64,000 nt of DNA from Draconibacterium sediminis (GTDB taxonomy: Bacteria; Bacteroidota; Bacteroidia; Bacteroidales; Prolixibacteraceae), in NCBI RefSeq assembly GCF_000949475.1, contig NZ_JRHC01000005.1, positions 62,001 to 126,000 of the forward strand, in the 5' to 3' direction. The position numbers were made by a program, and so were the translations under genes. A model generated the notes under the pieces. The model was given only the letters and a program-made list of their open reading frames with translations, searched no databases and was not told the DNA's origin. Below are positions 1 through 8,751 of this stretch, in pieces. Each line of letters opens with the position of its first letter. The first letter of the stretch is position 1.

Positions 1-104
1 CGGGCTTTTCGATGCGAATTGATGATCCGATGGTGGTTACCAAATCGTACCCCGGTTTTTGGGAAGACCTGAAACAGGTGGGTTTTTCGATTGAAGCGGA
101 TTAG
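1..104 (+). CDS. C-terminal fragment of an unidentified protein
   Basis: An open frame enters from the left edge (full codons from base 3) and stops at TAG 102-104, giving 33 residues that end VGFSIEAD. Residue composition and codon use resemble the neighbouring real genes (KSYPGFWEDL is typical globular sequence), so it is probably the end of a true plus-strand gene. The fragment is too short for me to name a family. It is convergent with the acetyltransferase that ends at 190. Confidence 0.45.
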   Translation, partial: GFSMRIDDPMVVTKSYPGFWEDLKQVGFSIEAD

Positions 105-189
105 AACGCCGGTGACGCTGATTGAGAAGATAATCGCTGATAAAACGCTGTGAAAATCATTTGTATCAGTGTCATCAGCGTTCTATATC

Positions 190-1284
190 TTATAGTTTTA
201 TAAATATCTTCTTCTTATAAAGGATCCAGGCCGGAATAAAATTGAAGCCAATAAACAGGGCGGCATACAAAAAGCTGCCCATTTCCATACTCCAACCGGT
301 GTTTTCAAACATACTCATCCAGTGGTTGTTTAAGCTGCTTCCACCAAATTTCCAGGAATAAAAAGGCAGGCGCCACACATCGGCCAGTACATAAACGGCG
401 ATGGCATTCGAGCCAAATATAATTCCTGGTTTGGTTAAACGTGTACGGCCAAGCATATCCACAAAAAAGATACTCACAGCTAAAACCATTCCTGCCAGTC
501 CCGAAGTAACCATTACAAACGAACTGGTCCAGATATTTTTATTGATTGGGAAGATATAATTCCAGAAATAGCCGATAATAAAAGCAAAAAACGAAAAGGC
601 GAAAAGGTAAATTACTTTTCGTTCAGCAGGTAGTTTGCTAAGCACCAAATGACCAGCCAGCATTCCGGTAATTCCGGTGGCGATGGCCGGAAATGTACTT
701 AGCAGTCCTTCCGGATCCCATGTTTTCTGCCACAAATAACCGGGCAGGAATTTGCTGTCGACCCAGGCAGCAATATTGGCACCGGGTTCCAGCATTACTT
801 TTCCGTAACCGGGAGTAGGTATCAACATCATCACGAGCCAGTAAATTACAAGCAAAGCTCCGGCAACAATGGCCTGGGTTTTCCATTTCGAGTTCAGGAA
901 TAAAAAGGCACAGGCTAAAAATACAATGGCAATTCGCTGCAGTACTCCGGCAATCCGCACATCTTCGAAACTAAAGCTGGGGAACAACCAAAGCAAAATG
1001 CCAACTGCAAATATTTTTATCGAACGAAAAACGATTTTCCTGTACATCGGGCCTTTGTCAACACCTGCGTTCAGTCGTTTGGTGTAGGCCAATGCGATGG
1101 ACACGCCAACGATAAATATAAAAAACGGAAATATCAGGTCGGTTGGGGTTAAACCATTCCAGCTGGCGTGTTCCAGCGGCGGATAAATATGTGCCCAGGT
1201 TGCAGGATTGTTTACCATTATCATTGCGGCAATTGTAAATCCGCGGAAGGCGTCAAGCGAAATAAGTCTTTTAAATTCAGCCAT
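190..1284 (-). CDS. HGSNAT/NagX-like membrane acyltransferase (DUF5009 type)
   Basis: A 364-residue multi-pass membrane protein. It resembles bacterial relatives of heparan-alpha-glucosaminide N-acetyltransferase, which move an acetyl group across the membrane onto amino sugars. The N-terminus has SLDAFRGF at about residues 9-16, typical of the YeiB/HGSNAT group. His39 lies in the segment EHASWNGLTPTDL, matching the active-site histidine region of HGSNAT. About ten hydrophobic segments follow, and the protein ends with a lysine-rich cytosolic tail. The start is ATG at 1284. It stands alone and is convergent with the fragment at 1-104. The family is well supported. The substrate (GlcNAc-type sugars) is inferred from the family only. 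Confidence 0.82.
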   Translation of the reverse strand: MAEFKRLISLDAFRGFTIAAMIMVNNPATWAHIYPPLEHASWNGLTPTDLIFPFFIFIVGVSIALAYTKRLNAGVDKGPMYRKIVFRSIKIFAVGILLWLFPSFSFEDVRIAGVLQRIAIVFLACAFLFLNSKWKTQAIVAGALLVIYWLVMMLIPTPGYGKVMLEPGANIAAWVDSKFLPGYLWQKTWDPEGLLSTFPAIATGITGMLAGHLVLSKLPAERKVIYLFAFSFFAFIIGYFWNYIFPINKNIWTSSFVMVTSGLAGMVLAVSIFFVDMLGRTRLTKPGIIFGSNAIAVYVLADVWRLPFYSWKFGGSSLNNHWMSMFENTGWSMEMGSFLYAALFIGFNFIPAWILYKKKIFIKL

Positions 1285-1613
1285 TTTGTTTATTTGGTTT
1301 AGTAAAATATTCTAATAGACTTAAAATTGTTTTTAAAAATATTAGAAAGTCAAACTTAGCAAAAATATTGTGATGAGAAAGATGGCCGTTTAAAATTATT
1401 CGATTACTTGAATTTTGTCCGAATGTGGGTGACTTCGAACCTTTTCCTCGTGCTTGGGAATGCAGTTTTAAGAGATGAGGTAGATGGTTAAAACCTGTTG
1501 GTGGAGTTAATAATCAGACTTCGACTGCGCTCAGCCTGACAGTCACAGTGAGCGGAGTCGAACTGTGACAATATGTTATAAATTAATTCCGCTGCTGAGT
1601 TCGATTTAACCTT
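1285..1613. other. Gene-free gap with one REP-like hairpin
   Basis: These 329 bases separate two minus-strand genes. The only clear structure is the palindromic repeat at 1520-1562, listed separately. The part next to 1284 is A/T-rich and probably holds the promoter of the acyltransferase, but I see no perfect TAnnTTTG box. No credible reading frame was seen. Confidence 0.5.
1520..1562. repeat. REP-like palindrome, TTCGACT-type
   Basis: Two 14-base arms, 1520-1533 (TTCGACTGCGCTCA) and 1549-1562 (TGAGCGGAGTCGAA), are reverse complements with one mismatch and a 15-base loop. An alternative short dyad, GTCACA 1542-1547 with TGTGAC 1564-1569, overlaps the right arm. The arm resembles the sequence at 50635-50657, so at least two dispersed copies exist here. 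Such palindromes are common between Bacteroidota genes; whether this one moves or only folds is unknown. Confidence 0.6.
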
Positions 1614-2060
1614 TTATTTCCGCTTTTTCTGAAAAAACTCCTGCAACAATTCAGCGCACTCGGTTTCAAAAATACCGCTAACAATTTCTGTTTTCGGATG
1701 AAGTGCTTTGGCTGCAAATTTTTTAAAACCACGTTTTTCATCGGAGGCGCCATAAACGATTTTGCCAATTTGCGACCAGCCCAATGCGCCGGCACACATT
1801 ACGCAGGGTTCCAGTGTTACATAAAGCGTGCAGTCGTTCAGGTATTTTCCGCCCAATAAGTTGGCCGCTGCAGTAATGGCCTGCATTTCGGCATGCGCGG
1901 TTACATCATTCAGGGTTTCGGTAAGGTTGTGGGCGCGTGCAATTATCTTACCTTTTGATACCACCACGGCTCCAACCGGAATTTCGCCTTCGTCAAAAGC
2001 CTGAACAGCTTCTGCAAAGGCTTTTTTCATAAAATATTCGTCGTTAAACGGTTCAATCAT
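1614..2060 (-). CDS. tadA: tRNA-specific adenosine deaminase
   Basis: A 148-residue zinc cytidine/deoxycytidylate-type deaminase. TadA converts A34 to inosine in tRNA-Arg(ACG). The zinc and proton-shuttle motif is H56-A57-E58, and the second zinc motif is P85-C86-V-M-C89, both intact. The spacing and the length fit TadA rather than the longer guanine or riboflavin deaminases, although the guanine deaminase branch is close in sequence. The start is ATG at 2060. The inverted-repeat element begins 8 bases upstream of this start, so the promoter must lie within or beyond that element. Confidence 0.88.
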   Translation of the reverse strand: MIEPFNDEYFMKKAFAEAVQAFDEGEIPVGAVVVSKGKIIARAHNLTETLNDVTAHAEMQAITAAANLLGGKYLNDCTLYVTLEPCVMCAGALGWSQIGKIVYGASDEKRGFKKFAAKALHPKTEIVSGIFETECAELLQEFFQKKRK

Positions 2061-2067
2061 AATTTAT

Positions 2068-2218
2068 TATTTAGCCCCGTCCTTTAGGGCGGGGTTTCAA
2101 AATTCGCGATGAAGATAGAATTTTTAGGATTTTCGTATTCTAATTAAAGTACAAAAATCCTAAAAATTCTTGGATGTCCCATGTTTTTTGTCCCCGCCCT
2201 AAAGGACGGGGCTAAATA
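2068..2218. mobile_element. MITE-like element with 27-bp perfect terminal inverted repeats
   Basis: Arms 2068-2094 and 2192-2218 are perfect 27-base reverse complements; each arm is itself nearly palindromic (core CCCCGTCCTTTAGGGCGGGG). Nested inside is a second perfect 17-base inverted repeat, 2117-2133 and 2154-2170. The whole 151-base unit can fold into one long hairpin and holds no reading frame. It separates the divergent tadA and aspS genes. No clear target-site duplication is visible, so a REP-type cruciform amplified by a transposase in trans is an alternative to a true MITE. Confidence 0.65.
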
Positions 2219-2328
2219 TATTCGCTTTTAGAGCAACTGCTGTACAATTCCCCGAAAAGCTGCCAAATGTTTCCGGTATAATTGCCAAAATATCACTATT
2301 TTCGCGGCGTAAATAAAAGATAGACATC

Positions 2329-4086
2329 ATGTACAGAACACATACTTGTGGCGAACTTCGGATTGAGAATGCAGGAAATGAAGTAACTCTGGCCGGTTGG
2401 GTGCAACGCGTCCGCGACCTGGGAGCCATGACTTTTGTAGACTTACGCGACCGTTACGGCATTACCCAGCTGGTGGTTGACGAGAATACCGACAAAGCCG
2501 TTGCCGATGCCCTTGAGGAGTTGGGACGCGAATTTGTGATCCAGGCAAAAGGAACGGTTCGCGAGCGTCAGAGCAAAAACAAAAATATACCAACCGGCGA
2601 GGTGGAAATCGCTTTGTCGGAAATTAACGTGTTAAGCCCCGCAGAACTTCCGCCGTTTACCATTCAGGATGATACAGATGGTGGCGACGACCTGCGGATG
2701 AAATACCGTTACCTCGATTTACGCCGCGATGTAGTACGTGAAAACCTGGTTTTACGCTCAAAAATGGCACACGCCGTTCGTAATTACCTGAACTCAAAAG
2801 ATTTTATTGAGACTGAAACGCCGGTATTAATTAAGTCGACTCCCGAAGGAGCACGCGATTTTATTGTGCCATCGCGTATGAATGAAGGCCAGTTTTATGC
2901 CTTGCCACAGTCGCCGCAAACCTTTAAGCAGCTGTTGATGATTGCCGGTTTCGACCGATATTACCAGATTGTAAAATGTTTCCGCGACGAAGACCTGCGT
3001 GCCGACCGTCAGCCGGAGTTTACACAAATCGACTGCGAAATGTCGTTTGTGGAGCAGAAAGACGTGTTGGAAATGTTCGAAGGATTAACCCGCCACATGT
3101 TCAAAGAAACATTGAACGTGGAAGTGGATGAGTTCCCGTGGATGCCTTACGCTGAAGCAATGGAGAAATACGGATCGGATAAACCCGATACCCGTTTCGA
3201 AATGCTGATCAACGATATTACCGAAACCGTAAAAGGAAAAGATTTTGTGGTGTTCGACTCGGCTGAATACATTGGTGCCATTTGTGCCAAAGGATGTGCT
3301 GAATACACCCGTAAACAACTCGACGGATTGACCAATTGGGTAAAACGCCCTCAAATTGGTGCCAAAGGTTTGGTTTATGTGAAATGTAACGAAGACGGTA
3401 CGTTTAAATCGTCGGTAGATAAATTCTACTCGCAAGACGACCTGAAAGCCTGGGCAGAAAAAACAGGAGCCGAAGCCGGCGACCTGATCCTGGTAATGAG
3501 TGGCGACAAAAAACACATGTTGGATGCTCTTGGCGAGTTGCGCCTTGAAATGGGTAAACAACTTGGCCTACGCGACAAAAATGTGTTCAAACCATTGTGG
3601 GTTGTCGATTTCCCATTGTTGGAGTGGGACGAAGAATCAAAACGTTTTTACGCGATGCACCACCCGTTCACTTCTCCGAAACCGGAGGATATTGAACTAA
3701 TGGATACCGATCCGGGAAAAGTACGTGCCAATGCTTACGACCTTGTTATCAACGGTGTTGAAATCGGTGGTGGTTCGGTTCGTATTTTCGATTCTGAACT
3801 GCAGTCGAAAATGTTTAGCCTGCTTGGTTTTACAAAAGAAGAGGCTGAAGCACAGTTTGGCTTCCTGATGAAAGCCTTTAAATTCGGTGCGCCGCCACAT
3901 GCAGGTATTGCTTTTGGTTTCGACCGTTTGGTATCGTTATTTGCAGGTTTGGATACGATTCGCGACGTTATTGCTTTCCCGAAAAACAATGCGGGCCGCG
4001 ATGTAATGATCGATTCGCCATCGGCAGTTGCAGAAGCTCAGTTAGACGAGTTGAATTTGAAACTGAATCTGAAAGAAAAGAAGTAA
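2329..4086 (+). CDS. aspS: Aspartyl-tRNA synthetase
   Basis: A 585-residue class II aminoacyl-tRNA synthetase that charges tRNA-Asp. It has an N-terminal anticodon-binding OB domain (about residues 15-105), motif 2 [18 protein letters not shown] near residues 218-235, the large bacterial insertion domain in the middle, and motif 3 ([10 protein letters not shown] near residue 526). The length matches bacterial AspRS, about 590 residues. The start is ATG at 2329. A partial -7 box, TATTTTCG, lies at 2297-2304. A strong hairpin terminator follows at 4111, so the gene is probably monocistronic. Confidence 0.97.
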   Translation: MYRTHTCGELRIENAGNEVTLAGWVQRVRDLGAMTFVDLRDRYGITQLVVDENTDKAVADALEELGREFVIQAKGTVRERQSKNKNIPTGEVEIALSEINVLSPAELPPFTIQDDTDGGDDLRMKYRYLDLRRDVVRENLVLRSKMAHAVRNYLNSKDFIETETPVLIKSTPEGARDFIVPSRMNEGQFYALPQSPQTFKQLLMIAGFDRYYQIVKCFRDEDLRADRQPEFTQIDCEMSFVEQKDVLEMFEGLTRHMFKETLNVEVDEFPWMPYAEAMEKYGSDKPDTRFEMLINDITETVKGKDFVVFDSAEYIGAICAKGCAEYTRKQLDGLTNWVKRPQIGAKGLVYVKCNEDGTFKSSVDKFYSQDDLKAWAEKTGAEAGDLILVMSGDKKHMLDALGELRLEMGKQLGLRDKNVFKPLWVVDFPLLEWDEESKRFYAMHHPFTSPKPEDIELMDTDPGKVRANAYDLVINGVEIGGGSVRIFDSELQSKMFSLLGFTKEEAEAQFGFLMKAFKFGAPPHAGIAFGFDRLVSLFAGLDTIRDVIAFPKNNAGRDVMIDSPSAVAEAQLDELNLKLNLKEKK

Positions 4087-4110
4087 TTTCTACCACATAC
4101 AATTGATTTA

Positions 4111-4136
4111 AAGGAGCCTTCTCGGGCTCCTTTTTT
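4111..4136 (+). terminator. Intrinsic terminator of aspS
   Basis: An 8-bp perfect stem, AAGGAGCC 4111-4118 with GGCTCCTT 4125-4132, has a 6-base loop and a T-run (4131-4136). It lies 24 bases after the aspS stop. Confidence 0.9.
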
Positions 4137-4198
4137 GTTGAAACCGTTAAATCTGACGAAGAATAACAAAAGATTGTATTGGTGCTTGAACTTCCGGT

Positions 4199-4206
4199 TA
4201 ATTTTG
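4199..4206 (+). promoter_or_regulatory. Bacteroidota -7 box before the NfnAB-type gene
   Basis: TAATTTTG is an exact match to the Bacteroidota -7 consensus TAnnTTTG. It lies 45 bases before the ATG at 4252. The upstream TTTG element is poor: only ATTG at 4173-4176, 22 bases away. Confidence 0.5.
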
Positions 4207-4251
4207 CACGAAAATCAAAAAACAGACAGCCAACCTTGACTGATAAAAATT

Positions 4252-6513
4252 ATGCATAAAATATTACGAAAAAGAATTCTGAATCCTGCCGTTGAGGAGA
4301 TTGTTGTGGAAGCGCCATACGTAGCCAGGAAATGCCAACCCGGACAATTCATAATCATTATCGTTGAAGAAGGAGGCGAACGCATCCCGCTAACCATTGC
4401 CGACTTTAACCGCGAAGAGCAGTCGGTAACAATGATCTATCAGGTTGTGGGGCACTCAACCCAATTGCTTCAGCAAAAAAATGTTGGGGATTATCTGAGT
4501 GATGTTGCCGGCCCGTTGGGTTTGCCTTGTGTTGATCATAAACCGAAAAAGGTTATTGGAATCGGCGGAGGTGTTGGTGCGGCTCCTTTGTATCCTCAAA
4601 TAAAAATGCATGCCGAAAACGACACAGAGATTGATGTTGTTTTAGGAGGCCGAAGCGCCGATTTTGTAATTCTACAGGAAGAATTCTCGAAACTGTCGAA
4701 GAACGTATTTGTAGCTACCGATGATGGAAGCCTCGGAACAAAAGGATTTGTTACCAACATTGTTCAGAAATTATTGGACGAAGGAAATCGATACGATGAA
4801 ATAATCGCGATTGGTCCGATTCCGATGATGAAAGCGGTGGTGAACGTGGTAAAACCATTTGATATCCCGATATCGGTTTCATTAAATCCTTTGATGGTAG
4901 ATGGAACCGGAATGTGCGGAGGTTGCCGTGTTTCCATTGCCGGTAAAACAAAATTTGCCTGTGTCGACGGTCCCGACTTTAATGGTTACGATGTGGATTT
5001 CGATGAAATTACCAGCCGCCAGGGAATGTACAAAGACCAGGAGAACGGTCATAACTGCAGAATTGGCCTGTCGGGTGAAAATTACAAAGCAGCAAAGCCT
5101 GCAGCGCCAATTGTTGCCCAAATGAAAGGCAAGTTTAATATGCAGCCGCTTAGAACGCCAATGCCGGAGCTTGACCCGCTTGAACGAAGTAAATCGTTTG
5201 GCGAAGTGGCAATGGGTTATTCCGAGGAAGAAGCGATAAACGAAGGCAAGCGCTGCATTCAGTGTAAACGACCTTCGTGTGTTAGCGGTTGCCCTGTTAA
5301 TGTAAATATCCCTGAGTTTATCGGTCATATTGCCGAAGGCGATTTTCAGGAAGCTTACAAAAGCATAAAATCTTATAATAGTTTGCCTGCGGTTTGTGGT
5401 CGCGTATGTCCGCAGGAAAATCAGTGCGAAGCGATTTGTGTACGCGGCAAAAAAGATGAACCTGTGGCCATCGGTCGTTTGGAGCGTTTTATTGCCGATT
5501 ATGCACGTGAACATAAATTCGAAGAAGAACTTCCGCAGTACAACTCGGGCAGGAAAGTGGCTGTAATTGGTGCAGGACCTGCCGGAATTGCATGTGCAGG
5601 CGAACTGGCAAAAAAAGGTCACGAGGTGGTTGTATTTGAAGCACTTCACACGCCCGGCGGAGTATTGATGTACGGTATTCCGGAGTTTCGTTTACCAAAA
5701 CAAATCGTACGCGAAGAAATCGACTCCATCAAAAAAATGGGCGTTAAAATTGAGAAAAACGTGATCGTGGGAAAATCGCTAACTGTTGAAGATCTGAAAG
5801 AAGATGGTTTTGAGGCCATTTTTATTTCTACCGGTGCAGGATTACCGCGTTTCCTGAATATTGAAGGCGAAAACCTGAATGGGGTGTATTCGGCAAACGA
5901 ATTTCTGACCCGTGTGAACTTAATGGAATCTTTTAAACGCGAAACACCAAGTCCGGTGCAGAAAGGCGATAAAGTTGCCGTTGTTGGTGGTGGTAACGTT
6001 GCCATGGATGCCTGCCGAACTGCCCTGCGTTTAGGAGCCGGGGAAGTTTATATCATTTACCGACGCGGAGAAGATGAACTACCTGCGCGAGCTGAAGAAA
6101 TTGAACATGCAAAAGAAGAAGGTATTCAGTTTAAGTTGCTTGCCAATCCGGTAAAAATTCATGACAATGGTAACGGTTGGGTAGGAGCTATCGAAAATCA
6201 GCAAATGGAACTTGGAGAACCTGATGCATCAGGACGTAGAAGACCGGTTGCTGTAGAAGGGGAGACTTTTATGCTCGATGTAAATAAGGTTGTAATTGCT
6301 GTGGGGCAGTCGCCAAACCCCTTAATTACACAAAGTACCAAAGGGCTTGATTTGCATTCGTGGGGTGGTATTATCGTTGACGAGCAGACCATGAAAACAA
6401 GTATGCAAAATGTATATGCGGGAGGCGATGTGGTTACCGGTGCAGCAACCGTAATTTTGGCCATGGGGGCCGGAAAAATCGCCGCACAAGCTATCGATAC
6501 GCAATTGAATTAG
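4252..6513 (+). CDS. Fused NfnA/NfnB-type ferredoxin:NADP oxidoreductase
   Basis: A single 753-residue chain combining two proteins that are usually separate. Residues 1 to about 270 are a ferredoxin-NADP-reductase-like FAD/NAD unit: a glycine-rich NAD loop GIGGGVGAAP begins near 103, and a [2Fe-2S] cysteine set lies in MCGGCRVS and FACVDGPDF, about 221-240. The remainder is a GltD/NfnB-like half with [4Fe-4S] cysteines (CIQCKRPSCVSGCP near 334; CGRVCPQENQCEAIC near 381), an FAD fold (VIGAGPAGIACAG near 437), an NADPH fold (VVGGGNVAMDA near 576) and a closing FAD motif GGDVVTGAATV near 723. Family members couple NADH, NADPH and ferredoxin, or act as sulfide dehydrogenase. Which reaction occurs here cannot be told from sequence. 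Confidence 0.88.
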   Translation: MHKILRKRILNPAVEEIVVEAPYVARKCQPGQFIIIIVEEGGERIPLTIADFNREEQSVTMIYQVVGHSTQLLQQKNVGDYLSDVAGPLGLPCVDHKPKKVIGIGGGVGAAPLYPQIKMHAENDTEIDVVLGGRSADFVILQEEFSKLSKNVFVATDDGSLGTKGFVTNIVQKLLDEGNRYDEIIAIGPIPMMKAVVNVVKPFDIPISVSLNPLMVDGTGMCGGCRVSIAGKTKFACVDGPDFNGYDVDFDEITSRQGMYKDQENGHNCRIGLSGENYKAAKPAAPIVAQMKGKFNMQPLRTPMPELDPLERSKSFGEVAMGYSEEEAINEGKRCIQCKRPSCVSGCPVNVNIPEFIGHIAEGDFQEAYKSIKSYNSLPAVCGRVCPQENQCEAICVRGKKDEPVAIGRLERFIADYAREHKFEEELPQYNSGRKVAVIGAGPAGIACAGELAKKGHEVVVFEALHTPGGVLMYGIPEFRLPKQIVREEIDSIKKMGVKIEKNVIVGKSLTVEDLKEDGFEAIFISTGAGLPRFLNIEGENLNGVYSANEFLTRVNLMESFKRETPSPVQKGDKVAVVGGGNVAMDACRTALRLGAGEVYIIYRRGEDELPARAEEIEHAKEEGIQFKLLANPVKIHDNGNGWVGAIENQQMELGEPDASGRRRPVAVEGETFMLDVNKVVIAVGQSPNPLITQSTKGLDLHSWGGIIVDEQTMKTSMQNVYAGGDVVTGAATVILAMGAGKIAAQAIDTQLN

Positions 6514-6578
6514 TATATCCCGCAGTGATCGTCTCACTCAAAGTGAGGCTATCACTCTTCTGGTTACTCTGATGACAA

Positions 6579-6620
6579 CATAAAATATAAAGGAGCTTTC
6601 GGGCTCCTTTATATTTTATG
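6579..6620. terminator. Long bidirectional hairpin terminator
   Basis: A perfect 18-bp stem, 6579-6596 with 6603-6620, has a 6-base loop. The A/T-rich outer half gives a U-rich tract on both strands, so it can end transcription from the plus gene (stop 6513) and also from the minus antiporter gene at 6806. A separate hairpin sits just before it (6524-6556: AGTGAT/ATCACT outside, CTCACT/AGTGAG inside). Confidence 0.85.
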
Positions 6621-6646
6621 TTCTATTGGATAAGTACAGCAACTTT

Positions 6647-6709
6647 TGACCCCTCCTGACCTTCCCGAAGGGGAGGAACTATCCCCCTTTGGGGGATTAT
6701 AGGGGGTCA
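6647..6709. repeat. C/G-run repeat with nested hairpins
   Basis: A G/C-rich island in an A/T-rich gap. The outer arms TGACCCC (6647-6653) and GGGGTCA (6703-6709) enclose two smaller hairpins: CCTCC with GGAGG (right arm ending at 6676), and TCCCCC-TTT-GGGGGA (6682-6696). It contains no reading frame. It has the form of a dispersed intergenic palindrome rather than a gene-specific regulator; copies elsewhere in the genome would confirm this. Confidence 0.6.
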
Positions 6710-6805
6710 GCGCAACCTCATTGAACGGAATTCGTAACAATAATATCTTGGGTGATAACTCCGCCAATCAAATATATTCTGTGATGTATACAAAATCCGA
6801 GATCA

Positions 6806-8599
6806 TTATTTCTCAGCCTTCAAAACCAACACTTTATCGCCAGCCTGCACACTCTCTGCTGAGCTAAATAGCCTGATTCTTCCTTTTTCATTTTCGATCA
6901 GAATCGGTAATGTGTTCTCCAGATCGATTTTATTTTCAGCAATCCATTCTTTGCACGACACTTCTTTTTCAACCGGAATGCTGCTTTCACCGGCTTCATC
7001 ATGCTGCATTTTGTGCACCCATTCATCAAGGCCAATTGGCGATGCAAATAAGAGATTTATATTCTCAAGTTCTGTTGTTTCATTAAACTCTTCTGACGGA
7101 GATTGAGCTACAGCAATTTCAGGAACAAGGAACTTTTCTTTTGCCATTTTTGCGGCCAGCGTATTTACCCGGTTATTTGTTGTCATTCCTACAACTGTCA
7201 ACACATTGTCGGCTTGTAAGTCTTCCCACATGTCTTCGTGCAGTGCGTTGCCAAACAGACTGTTGAAACCCGCTTTTTCTGCCCTGGCAGCCAGTTCGCG
7301 GTTATTATCAATAAGCGTAACCGGAGTCTGATCTTTGAAATATTTAGCCAGAATAAGACTCAGCGGATTTACTCCGAGGAATACAATTCCACGGCGTTCG
7401 TCCATATAAACCAATTCGCCACGTTTGCGCAACCATTTGGTGGTCCAGCTTAAAAGCACAGGTACGGTAAGGGTGGTAAAAATGGCCATAAACACCAGTA
7501 TGGAGAAAATCGTTTTGTCGATAATGCCCATTCCAAGGCCGATTTCTGCAATGATAATTTCAACGGCTCCGCGGCCGTTCATTCCCGTACCAATGGTAAT
7601 TCCTTCGCGCCAGCCATTTCGCGAGGGGAGGTAGAACAAAGCAGTACCCACAATTTTGCCCACTATTGCCAATGATGTAACCAGTATCAGCAAACCCAGG
7701 TCGGTTTGAAAAACGGTAACATCCACAAAAAATCCGGCCGTTACAAAGAAAATAGGTGCCATAAAACCGATGGAAACATCGTAAAAAGCTTTGTTCAGTT
7801 CTTTCGAAATCTTTTTGGGGAAAAGGTTGTCCTTTATAAATAAACCGGCCATAAATGCTCCTAAAATGCTGTGCATTCCGGCCAGTTCTGCCAACTCGCA
7901 ATACCCAAAGGTTACAATAAGAATAAGTGTAAAATAGGCGGTGCTGTTTTTCATTCCCGAGCGGGTAATGTACTTCCCGAGACGGGGCAAAAGAAAAGCG
8001 CCAATGGAAATGGTAAGTCCAAAAAATACCAGGATCTTGCCGCCAATCAGCAGCAGTTCGGTAATGTTTACCACATTGGTTTCGGCAAAGTTGGTGATGC
8101 CCGAAAAGATAACCAGTGCCAGCGTATCGGAGATTAGCGCACCGGCCATTAATACATAGGCAATGCGGGTATTCAGCAGTTTCAAATCGATAAGAATGCG
8201 GCTTTTGGTAGCCAGCGAGGTTACACCAATCGCAATGGCAACAAACAATCCGGCAATTGGTGTTCCGCCCGTCCATACAATGGCAAAGTAACCCAAAACA
8301 AAAGGGACAAAAAATCCACCGATGGCCGCCAGCAATCCCGCCCACGAGGCTTTTTTCAGGTCGCGAAAGTCGATTTCCATCCCGATGTAAACCATCAGCA
8401 GAATAATACCGATTTCGGCCAGCACTTTTACTGCCTCAGAATATTCGAGCCATCCCAGTACGGCCGGTCCCAGCACAATTCCGATAAGCAATTCGCCAAG
8501 AATGGCCGGATAACCGATCTTTCGTATTGCAACTCCTCCAAGATATGCTGCAAGCAATACCGCAGAAATATTCAGAATATTAATGTGAAATTCTTCCAT
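6806..8599 (-). CDS. CPA2/Kef-type cation:proton antiporter with RCK domain
   Basis: A 597-residue monovalent cation/H+ exchanger of the CPA2 family. Residues 1 to about 385 form the Na+/H+ exchanger membrane domain with roughly twelve segments. A cytosolic RCK/TrkA-N nucleotide-binding domain follows (RRGIVFLGVNPLSL near 405, then VTLIDNN), and the last about 70 residues look like a TrkA-C regulatory domain (IRLFSSAESVQAGDKVLVL). The architecture suggests NAD(H)- or ligand-gated ion exchange for pH or potassium balance. The start is ATG at 8599. The exact ion is not decidable. Confidence 0.9.
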   Translation of the reverse strand: MEEFHINILNISAVLLAAYLGGVAIRKIGYPAILGELLIGIVLGPAVLGWLEYSEAVKVLAEIGIILLMVYIGMEIDFRDLKKASWAGLLAAIGGFFVPFVLGYFAIVWTGGTPIAGLFVAIAIGVTSLATKSRILIDLKLLNTRIAYVLMAGALISDTLALVIFSGITNFAETNVVNITELLLIGGKILVFFGLTISIGAFLLPRLGKYITRSGMKNSTAYFTLILIVTFGYCELAELAGMHSILGAFMAGLFIKDNLFPKKISKELNKAFYDVSIGFMAPIFFVTAGFFVDVTVFQTDLGLLILVTSLAIVGKIVGTALFYLPSRNGWREGITIGTGMNGRGAVEIIIAEIGLGMGIIDKTIFSILVFMAIFTTLTVPVLLSWTTKWLRKRGELVYMDERRGIVFLGVNPLSLILAKYFKDQTPVTLIDNNRELAARAEKAGFNSLFGNALHEDMWEDLQADNVLTVVGMTTNNRVNTLAAKMAKEKFLVPEIAVAQSPSEEFNETTELENINLLFASPIGLDEWVHKMQHDEAGESSIPVEKEVSCKEWIAENKIDLENTLPILIENEKGRIRLFSSAESVQAGDKVLVLKAEK

Positions 8600-8751
8600 A
8601 GCGCTGTTTTTATCGTTATGTCCCTTTCACAATATATGAAATTTAGTCCAAATAGAATACCTGGGTGTATTAAATAAGTTGTTAATGAGTTTGCAGTTGT
8701 ATTACTGCATAAACAAAGGGGAGGAGTGGTTCGCCAATTATTATCCGGCTA

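Noticed and set aside
4882-5649. Long open frame (255 residues) antisense to the NfnAB-type gene
   Set aside because: It lies wholly opposite a well-supported conserved gene, its product has low-complexity F/R/H-rich composition and no recognisable domain; it is a codon-usage shadow.
7560-8345. 261-residue minus-strand frame inside the antiporter gene
   Set aside because: It is the +1 frame of the same strand within the antiporter; the translation is Cys/Trp-rich with no family signal, while the antiporter frame is fully conserved.
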